Source: Micractinium sp. NFX-FRZ (taxonomy: Eukaryota > Chlorophyta > Trebouxiophyceae > Chlorellales > Chlorellaceae). Taken from it: a stretch of DNA of 64,000 nucleotides. The position numbers and the translations under genes are program-made. Position 1 is the first letter of the stretch. Each line of letters starts with the position of its first letter. The notes beneath the pieces are model-generated. The model was not told the origin of the DNA and made no database searches. It saw nothing but the letters and a program-made list of their open reading frames with translations. The stretch lies in NCBI GenBank assembly GCA_029339195.1, contig JAPTJF010000270.1, positions 1-64,000 of the forward strand. The letters run 5' to 3'. This document shows, piece after piece, positions 56,301 through 64,000 of this stretch.

Positions 56301-59218
56301 CACCCCCCCACCCGCCATCCTGGCCCCTTGCAGTACCAAGAGCAGTACCAAACCGGGGCAGTGCGCCCACCTGCGGCGCCACGGTGTCCAGCAGGTACCA
56401 CTCCAGCTCCCCTCCCGTCACGCTGGGCAGCTTCTCGCCGGGGTAGTCAACCAGGCAGCGCACCTGCGTGGGGGGGGGGGGCGGCGAGGGGGAGGCGGAG
56501 CCAGCGTGAGGGGCGAGGGTGAGAGAGGGAGTCATAGGGGGGAGGCTAGCAGGGAGGTTGGGTGAGGATGGTAAGGGAGATTGGCCCTCCCGGGGAGGCC
56601 ATGAAGGCACCGCCCAGCCCTTGCTGGCCCGGCGTCAGCAGCCTTTGCAGCCGCCCCGCCCAGCTGGGCCCCCTTGCTGGCGCCCCCGTCCCGCACCTCT
56701 GTGGGCGAGATGGGGTAGAAGAGGAAGGGGGAGGGCTTGCCGAGCACGACGTGGCCGTAGTTGGGGTGCGGCAGCGGGCAGTCCTGCAGGGCAGGGTGGC
56801 AGCAGCGGGGCGGGTAAGAGTGGAGGGCAGGCGGCGGAAGTGAGGGCGCAGCACTGCAGGCGGTGGCAGTGGCAGTGGGAGCAGTACAACACAGGCAGGG
56901 TGGTGCAGTGGGCGGCGCGCGGCAGAGGCAGCGCAGGCCATGCAGCGCCGTGCCAGGCACGACGGCATGCCAGGCTGGCCGCAGCAGCACCGCCCACCCC
57001 CCACCTTGAGCAGCAGGCCGATGAAGAAGGAGGGGTGGTTGACGTCGGGCACCGACAGCTTCCGCCGGAAAGAGCTGTACATGCCGTCGCACACGATCTG
57101 GGGGAACATGGGGGGAGTGGGAGGGAGGCACCAGGGTGAGGGACGAGGAGGCAGGACCGCCTACTTCCGGCATGATGAGCTGTACATGCTGTCGCACACA
57201 ATCTGTTGTTTGAACGGGGCGAAAGGGTAGACCGAGGGAGGGAGGGTGAGGCGGGGCGGGCAGCATTTTGCAGAGAGGCGCTGTGCATGCCGGCGCGCAC
57301 ACGTTCTGTTGCCGTTCACAGTCAAGCCTGAGAGGGTGGCAGGCTGCCTGGCTGAGCACAGCGTTTTCACTGCCACCACATGCCGGTGCTGCTGTGCCAG
57401 CTGCTGCCCCAAACTACATCGCAGACCGCACCGCCTCTGCCCCAGCCTCACCGCCCCTGGCTCACCGTGAGATGCGCTGTCGCCACGTGGTCCTCCCCAT
57501 CGCTCCCCTTGTAGCACACGCCCGTCACCACCTGCCCCTCCTCCCAGTCACCGCCCTGGTCTGCAGGCAGATCAGGGGCCGGGGAGGGCACAGGCAGGCT
57601 GGGAAGTGAGGCGGGTGGATGGGAGAGGAGGCGGATGGGAGAGGAGGCGGGTGGGGCAGCCGCAGCACTGGTGGGCAGGCGTGCATGGTGCATGCAGCTG
57701 ACCGTGCTGCTGGCTACTGGCTAGCATCACACTGCACCCCCCACTTTCTGCCGTCCGTCAACCGGGCACCATCCACCAATTTTCCAACTTGCGCAAATGA
57801 CCCTGCAGCACGCCCGCCGTACTTCTCAGTGCTTCCCGCAGCCACCAGGCGAATCGCGCCCAGCCACACCACCCCTGGTACTCTCCCCAAGCCCACCCAC
57901 CGTTGACCAGCTTGCGCACGTATGCCTGCCGCACCGTGACGGTCTTCTGGCTGGCGGCTGCCTGGCGCAGCTTCTGCACAAATCTGCAGGGTAGTGAGGT
58001 AGGCAGGCGGGCCAGACCGGCAAAGGATATGCGTTGGGTGGTGCCAGCAGGTGGTGAATTGTTGTGCTGAGGTGTGTTGAGGTGGCAGGGCCACAGGCGC
58101 TGTCTGCGGGGCAGCACGGCCTAGGAAGGCAATTACGGCAAGCCAGCGATTCCAGGTGCTTTCAAATACCCCTCATGAGAAGCAGGCACATCTGGGCAGA
58201 CGACAGCGCGCCGCTGCCTCTCCACCTCACTCCCCGCAGCGCGCATTCGACAATAGACACGGTGGAAGGAGCGTCCGCTACGCCCCCGCCCGCACCCCCA
58301 CATCCACCCACACCCACCCCCAGCCACAAGGCACATAACCAAGAGGTATACCAGCATGCCACTGCCCCCCAGCCTGCTCCAGTGCCAGCCCAGTGCTGGC
58401 CTCACTGACCTGCCGTGGTGGAAGGAGCGCCCCGCCACATCCTCCCCCAGCCCCTCCATCGGGTAGGCCACCTTGGCCTCCCGCCCCTCCTTGAACAAGC
58501 AGTAGCCTTGCACCTGCACAGAAGTGGGGCAGCAGGCGCGACGCGTCAGGTGGCCCACCCCCTCCGCCGCTGCCTGCGCCCTGCCACCCTATCGATCAGC
58601 ATGCTGCCATGCAGTTGCCCGCGGCCTCATCACCAAAGCCCATTCCTCTATTCTGCCCAATCGTCGGCTAGTGGCAAGGCCGGCCCACCTTCTGTGCATC
58701 AATGCCGTCCACGCAGTGCGCCAGGCCCAGCCGCTTCAGCGCCAGGTAGCCCCCCGGCTGCAGCAGCTCGCCTACGATCCGGTCGGGCTGGGAGAGCTCA
58801 CGCTCCAGCAGCAGCACCCGCCGGCCGCAGCAGCCCTGCTGGTACGCAAAGGCGGCGCCCGCCACGCCTGCACCCACGATGATCAGATCCCACACCTGCC
58901 AGCAACATGGGGGGCATGGAGTGAGGTTTGGTGTTGAGCGCCTGTGGGAGGGTGTGCGCAGGGTGCCAATAGAAGCAGGGAGAGAGAAGAATGGGGCGGG
59001 GGGCGGCAGGAGGCAGCAGGGAGTGGAGGCGGCGACGGCGGTTGCCGGGCGGTTGCTGGCGGGGGGAGCAGCGAAGCAGTGTCTGGGGGCGCGTGCGAGG
59101 GCACAGTGCCCTCGCCAGTGTAGCAGCACCCCTCCCACTACCTCCAGCCTTGATACCCCTCACTGACCGCCGGGTCCTGGCTGCGGTCGTCTGCCGATGG
59201 CACCGCCGCCAGCACCAT
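53352..59218 (-). CDS. SQE: Squalene monooxygenase (squalene epoxidase)
   Basis: 16 exons: 59218-59168, 58895-58689, 58513-58410, 57983-57901, 57560-57466, 57097-57005, 56783-56697, 56463-56371, 56022-55948, 55625-55550, 55320-55228, 54909-54833, 54574-54490, 54232-54142, 53836-53742, 53470-53352; 507 aa. It uses FAD, O2 and reducing power to convert squalene to 2,3-oxidosqualene, the first oxygenation of sterol synthesis, at the ER membrane. FAD motif VWDLIIVGAGVAGAAFAYQQ starts at residue 18; ERELSQPDRIVGELLQPGG follows; IVCDGMYSSFRRKL is the second FAD-contact motif; [20 protein letters not shown] (from about residue 311) is the family signature. A hydrophobic C-terminus (GVWLGMLLLYSAACIILPII) is the likely membrane anchor. 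The length is normal for plant/fungal SQE. Introns 5 and 8 carry copies of flanking exon edges. Confidence 0.94.
53489..53513. repeat. GGTT microsatellite next to SQE exon 16
   Basis: About six TTGG units begin about 18 bp upstream (sense) of the exon 16 acceptor. Read on the minus strand they are CCAA repeats inside the polypyrimidine region. Confidence 0.85.
56091..56124 (-). repeat. Intronic copy of SQE exon 9 start with acceptor
   Basis: Matches 55991-56022 almost base for base over about 33 nt (GCGCAGCGAGGCGGGGACCT on the plus strand), including the CAG acceptor. It lies 102 bp upstream (sense) of the true exon 9. Confidence 0.9.
56270..56306 (-). repeat. Intronic copy of SQE exon 8 end with donor
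   Basis: Matches 56371-56407 with about five differences. In the copy the peptide EWYLLDTVAAQ and a GTAGGT donor remain readable (real exon: EWYLLDTVAPQ|GTGGGC). The offset is 101 bp. Confidence 0.9.
57155..57300 (-). repeat. Two intronic copies of SQE exon 6 start
   Basis: The exon 6 beginning (plus strand GAGCTGTACATGCCGTCGCA, from 57072) recurs at 57177 (GAGCTGTACATGCTGTCGCA) and, more diverged, near 57278. Spacing is about 105 and 101 bp. Confidence 0.85.
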
Positions 59219-59897
59219 CCCAGTGTCCTCCCGCTCCGGCTCTGGCGCCGCTGTGGCGGCGCCATTAGAGCGTGTTCGCGCCATCGGCTATGCTTGCGCG
59301 CTCCGCTACAGGTGGATATGGCGATCGAAGGAGAGGCAGGGGCTCTGTCAAGCGCGGCTGCGGCACGGGGCAGAGCAGGAGTGCAAAGCGCCGGGCTGGC
59401 GCCCGCTGCCGCGTCCGATAGAATGCGCTCAAGAAACAGACCCTTGTGATCACCTGTCGGCTGGGAAGCTCAACCACTGGCGGAGCTGGTGCAGGTGCAG
59501 GTGCAGGCAGCGCGGGGCGTGAGCAGGCAGGCTACACAGTGGCTAAAACACAGAATTTTGATCGGTGGTTGCGGAGCCAAACCCAAATTCAATTTGGAGG
59601 CACGTCTCCCCTGTGGCCCGGCCACGTCGTCGGCCCCTCTCGGCCTCTTCGCGTCCCACCTCTCCGGCGGCTCGCGAGCGCGTCAAATTACACCGCATGG
59701 CTGCCAGTAGAGGTAGAGTGACATGGTGAGCAGAGGAAGCCCGCTTGGTGGTCAAACCATGACGGGCCCAACATGCCGCGAGCGGGCGGCGGCCACAGAG
59801 AGGGGAGCAAGGGGGCCAAGGGGTCGAGCAGGGTAGTGTGCGCGGGGTAAGACGGCCCGAGGTAGGCAGCACAAGAATGGTGAAAGTAGTTTGGTTC
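59219..59897. other. Intergenic region cpSRP43 3' / SQE 5'
   Basis: 679 bp between the SQE start and the cpSRP43 stop, both on the minus strand. It should hold the SQE promoter and the cpSRP43 3' UTR. No gene is seen. A CAGGTG triplication occurs at about 59490-59508. Confidence 0.45.
59689..59693 (-). terminator. Candidate TGTAA poly(A) signal for cpSRP43
   Basis: TTACA (TGTAA on the minus strand) lies about 205 bp beyond the cpSRP43 stop codon. Five bases alone are weak evidence. Confidence 0.35.
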
Positions 59898-62800
59898 TCA
59901 CGCCGCAGTGCTCTGCAGCTGCGCTGCGGGAGCCGCCGCCGCCGCCACGGCGCCGCCTGCTGCATGCCCGCCGCTGCTGCCGGCCATCAGCGGGCCGCCG
60001 GGCCCGCCGCTGCCGTTGCCGCCGTCGTCCTTGCCTTCGCGCTGCTTCTGCTCGAACTGGGCAATCAGGTCTGGGCTGACATGCTCCTCTGGCTCCCATG
60101 TGTCCGGGTAGTCGTCCTGCCACCTGCAGCGCCAGAAGCGGGAAAAGGGGGCACACCAGGTGTGGGCTGATGTGCAATAAGGTGGCGTGCAGGCTCCCAT
60201 GCTGGTGTTTGGGGACAGCCGTCCTGCCACCTGCGGCAGAGTAGGAGGTTGGCAGGGAGTGTGGCAGGCACAGCAGCACACGGTGACCTGTGGCCTGCAT
60301 CTGCGGCACACTCTGTGTTGCTGCAGTGCTGTTTAATTAATGAATGAATGACCTGTGGCCCGGCGGGCCGAACTTGCAGACCCTCACACCGGGCTGTGCC
60401 CCGCACACAGGGCTTGCAGACACACACTGAACTGCGCCGCCGAACAGAGCTTGCAGCGCACACTGGGCTGCGCCACCCGCACAGAGCTTGCAGACCCACA
60501 CACAGGGCTGCAGCCCCCACAGGGCAGCCCACCAGCACTGGAGCCGGCACCCACCTGACGAGGTACTTGCGCATGGTGCCCCGCTGCCGGCAGTCCACCA
60601 CCTCTGCCGCCTGCGCGTACTCCAGCCCCGACTCGTAGTCGTCCACCACCTCCTGGCTCACATACTTGGCGTCCACCCAGATGGGCTGCAGAGGGAGCAC
60701 AGGGTGGGAGCGGGAGCGAAAGGGGTAGGGGAGGGTGAGGGGGCGGTGCAGGGGGAGGTTCAAGTAAGTGACCCAGCGCCTCGTGGGGAGGCGCAGGGAG
60801 GCTGGCAGCAGCCACAGTGGGGGACGGGAAGGGACATGGAATACTTCACCCGCGGAGCCCACGCGTGCGCGGGTGCGTGGGAGATCACGCAAAGCAGCGG
60901 TGGCACCCCGCCCGCCCCGCAAACCCCACCCCCAAGCCCCCCAAGTCACCCGCCCTCACCTCCTCCTCCTCCCCAAACTTGATCAGCCACTCGGTGCGCA
61001 GGGGGCCTGCCGCCGCCTCCTCCTCCTCCTTCTTCGCCTCCTCCTCTCCCTCCTTCTTCTCCCCCGCCGCTGCCTCGGCCTCTGCAGCCGCCTTTGCCGC
61101 GTCGGCCGCCTTGCTCTCCTTGGCCTCCGCCTCGGCAGCCGCCTTCTTCGCCGCCGCCTCCTCCTCCTCCTGCTCCTGCCCGGGCCGCACCTCCCGCTTG
61201 CCCAGCACCGCCATCGGCTCAACGTCCTCAAACATGTTGGCTGCACAGGGGGGAGGTGAAGGGGCACGGGGAGGGGCGCCGGGATGTGAGGGACACGAGG
61301 AAATTTCCAATGAACGGCACGGGGAAGTGAATCGCACGGGGGGTGAGTAGGGGAAGGGGAACAGTCGAAATGGAGATGGAGCCGAGGTTGGGGGGAGCAG
61401 GCAGGCACAACAGGCCCCAAGGACTCTCACCAGCCTGCAGTCCTGGGCACAGCGCGGCCCCGCACACATTTACGCCCACAAGCGGAGTGGCGGAAGTGGG
61501 GCACCGGGCAGCATACATGCCGCCCCCCAGGCCGGCCTGAGCAGTGCAGCCTATTCTTAGGTCACACCCCAGCCAAGTGCAGCGTGCACATTATGAGCCC
61601 CCCGGCACAGCACGGGCACGCACAACAGGGGCGGCAGAGCGCCCATCGTGCACGCACCCGTCAGCATGGCGACGACATTCTCCAGCGCCATGCGCCGCTG
61701 CACAAGCATGGGGTTGCCGGGGGGCAGGGCCGCGCGCAGGCCCTCCACCAGTTCGAGCGGGCTGCGGGGGGAGATGAGGGGGAGGCGGGGGCGGTGAGCC
61801 AGCAGAGGAGGGGGCCAACAGCAGCATGTGAGGAGGAGGGAGTGCGCAGAAGGGGAGGGTGAGCCAACAGCAGCATGTGAGGGAACATTGGCGCCTGCAT
61901 GGGGCTGCCGGGGGGCAGCGACGTATAGAGGGCAATGCAGGGAGAGGGGGCGGGGGTGACGCAGAGAAAAGGGAAGTGAGGCAGGTGCTGTGCGGCAGAG
62001 CGGCATGAGGCGAGGCCATGCCAGAGGCAGGCGGGCCAGTTGCATGCGACGCGTCCGATTGGCCTAGCCAGGCGGCCCCTCCCTGAACCCTAAATCCCGG
62101 CGGCCCCGTGCCGCCCCCATTTCTCCTCACTGCACCGCACCTGCGCCCCTGCCGGTCCTCCTGCTCGGGGTCGGCGCCCCCTGCCAGCAGGGCGCCAATG
62201 GTGGTGGTGTGCATGTACCCCGCCGCCATGTGCAGGGGGGTGTAGCCTGCACGCCAGGGTGGAGTCAGGTTGGGGGGTGTGAGGGGTGCAGGCGGGGGCA
62301 GATGAGCACTCGGCCCAGCCCAGCCCACGCCTCCTCCGCAAGCCGACCGTCGCAGCACAGCACAGCACAGCACAGCACGACTTCCAAGGAAACCACTTGC
62401 TGACCTTCCCCTGTTGACACGGGGGGCCGCTGCACAGGCAGGAAAAGTGCAGAGCAAGTGCTAAGGGAGTCAAGTGTGCCCCTGCCCCCCTCCCCCAGCT
62501 CACCCTCCTTGTCCGCCAGGTCCACCTCCCCCCCCGCCTTGAGCAGCTTCTCCACCAGCGGCGCCTTGCCCATGGCCGCAGCAAAGTGCAGCGCCGACCG
62601 ACGGTTCTCATCCACTGCGGCAACGGTGGTGGGAAGGGGAGGAGCAGGTGGGACGGGCCGAGGTGGCGGGCACTGAAGCGGGGCCAGGTTGCGGCGAGCA
62701 GAGTGGCTGGGTGGCAGCAGTGCACGTGCAGGCAAGCGGGAGCGGCTGCAGGGTTGGTTGGGCCACGGACCGGGCCGCCCCACGCGTGTGCACGTGTGGC

Positions 62801-63968
62801 GCTCGCACCTGTGACAGCTAGCACATCTCCCCCCACCTCCATCATCTTGCTGATCTGCTCCTCATCCCCCTGCGTGCGAGGGAAGCGCATACAGCAGGGC
62901 ACGTAAAACACTTTGGACGGTGCGCTAGGGCAGGGCAGCGCATGGCAGGGGACGGAGAGGCGGGGCAGAGCGAGCGCAGGATGGCCAGAGCAGAGCAAAG
63001 CAGAGCAAAGCAGAGCGCAGCAGTCCCATCATCATGCCTGCAACTGGGCGCACGCACACAGCAAAGATGAGCAGACACCCCTCCCTGTTCCTCCCTCTGC
63101 CAGCAGCAGCACTCCTGCACCCTTCCCCACACTGGCAAACACGACGCGCCCCCACATGCGCTGCACCGCGACCCCGCTCCGCCCCACCTTCTTGACAGCG
63201 CCCCACCAGCGCTGCTGGTAGTCTCGCAGCAGGTTGTCAGCCAAGTTGGTGGCCACCTCCCTGCAGCACACATAGGGACGGCACAGAGCCTTGTATGCCG
63301 TCAAGGCAAGGCCATGCGGTGCCCACGAGGTGGCAGACTGTTGGCCAGGCTCTTGGTGGCCAGAGCTCAGAAGGGTGCAAGGGCGGGTGAATGGATGGCA
63401 GCCGCCAGCAGAGAGCATAAGCAAGCGCATCCTCACACCGATGGCACAGCACCATCCATCTGAGCAGGACGTGGTGCAGCAGCAGAGCGGAGCTGTGTAG
63501 CAGTGCAGCACAGCACAGCATAGCAGCACACAAGCAGCGTAGCAGTATCACACACACAAATCAGCAGCACACAGTACCAGGTGCGCACCAGGTGTCCGGA
63601 GAGCCGTCCTTCCACTCCACCAGATACTCCACACGTGGCGTGTCGTCCTCATTCTTCAGCACCCGAATACCCTTCAAGTCCTTCACCTCCACAATTTCAC
63701 CCTGCCCAAAGCCGGGCAGCGACGCCACAGCGAGGGAGGCGCGCCGAGAGGGCACGGCAAGGCCGCCAGGCGGCGCACAGGTGGCGGCAGCGGCGGCGGC
63801 AGCGCGCTGCCCCCATTGCCGCTGCTGCTGGGCTCCCCTCTGCGCAGCGAGAGCTGGTGTTTGTGCGTACGAGGTGGAGGCGCCCGCGCAAGTGCGGTTG
63901 CCCGCCGCTAGCGGCCGGGCCGCTGCTGGCGCTGTGCCGGCGAGAGCGGTGCACCCTGCCGGCGACAT
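59898..63968 (-). CDS. CAO: Chloroplast signal recognition particle 43-kDa protein (cpSRP43)
   Basis: 9 exons: 63968-63589, 63260-63188, 62869-62809, 62614-62505, 62246-62140, 61761-61658, 61240-60960, 60685-60555, 60123-59898; 490 aa. cpSRP43 is a stromal chaperone that, with cpSRP54, delivers light-harvesting proteins to Alb3 in the thylakoid. An Ala/Arg-rich transit peptide of about 90 residues comes first. Chromodomain 1 follows (GIRVLKNEDDTPRVEYLVEW, then KDGSPDTWE), then ankyrin repeats (SALHFAAAMGKAPLVEKLLK; YTPLHMAAGYMHTTTIGALL; SPLELVEGLRAALPPGNPML), then chromodomain 2 (TEWLIKFGEEEE, WVDAKYVSQEVVDDYESGLE) and chromodomain 3 (KYLVRWQDDYPDTWEPEEHV). Unusual: an Ala/Glu/Lys-rich stretch of about 70 residues between the ankyrin block and chromodomain 2, and a long Gly/Ala tail. 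Confidence 0.93.
60372..60520. repeat. 36-41-bp minisatellite in cpSRP43 intron 8
   Basis: CTTGCAG(A/C)C or a near variant begins units at about 60372, 60413, 60450 and 60486. Each is followed by CACAC...GGGCTGyGCC...GCACA. About four diverged copies. Confidence 0.8.
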
Positions 63969-64000
63969 TGCTGCTTTGAACGAATGCTATTTGCTTGGTA

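Noticed and set aside
62090..62097. CCCTAAAT as another interstitial telomere site
   Set aside because: Only one unit, so chance is sufficient.

Overview
The window looks like nuclear DNA of a green alga, most likely a trebouxiophyte of the Chlorella/Micractinium type. The reasons are very high GC, genes split into many short exons with GTGAGN/GTGGGN donors and CAG acceptors, long Ala/Gln/Gly runs, a chloroplast SRP43 gene, squalene epoxidase, plant-type telomere motifs (TTTAGGG) inside introns, and TGTAA motifs that could be poly(A) signals. No operons, tRNAs, rRNAs, CRISPR arrays or intact transposons were seen. Gene models were built by hand from conserved peptides, splice sites and phase. 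For 13 of the 14 genes the exon lengths sum to a multiple of three; the coiled-coil gene has an unresolved 5' end.

Layout. 1-336: a 52-bp minisatellite. 743-2306 (-): OTU-type deubiquitinase. 2730-7376 (+): FAD/amine-oxidase-like flavoprotein. 7793-9994 (-): exosome subunit RRP43. About 10268-12706 (+): coiled-coil protein. 13021-18796 (-): splicing factor PRP17/CDC40. 19944-23377 (+): Ala/Gln-rich protein of unknown function. 23967-25946 (-): DUF579 (glucuronoxylan-methyltransferase-like). 27023-27740: a decayed copy of that gene. 27827-38167 (+): EGF/exostosin GT47 glycosyltransferase, 24 exons. 38552-42126 (-): PQBP1-like WW protein. 42472-43350 (+): DUF1764 protein. 44099-51889 (-): arginyl-tRNA synthetase, 20 exons. 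53352-59218 (-): squalene epoxidase, 16 exons. 59898-63968 (-): cpSRP43.

Most genes are housekeeping: RNA decay, splicing (PRP17 and PQBP1), translation, sterol synthesis, and LHC protein targeting to thylakoids. DUF579 and GT47 are divergent neighbours and both families act in cell-wall polysaccharide metabolism. Several gene pairs share short divergent upstream regions (2307-2729, 9995-10267, 42127-42471).

The most unusual signal is inside the introns. Many contain extra direct-orientation copies of the adjoining exon edge together with its splice site, typically 65-150 bp from the real junction. In the clearest case (squalene epoxidase intron 8) both the upstream exon end and the downstream exon start are copied, giving the order A, A', B', B. 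In two ArgRS introns the copied donor edge is separated from the real one by telomere-like repeats. This may record a mechanism of intron growth or gain, or supply alternative splice sites. It needs a systematic dot-plot and RNA-seq test.
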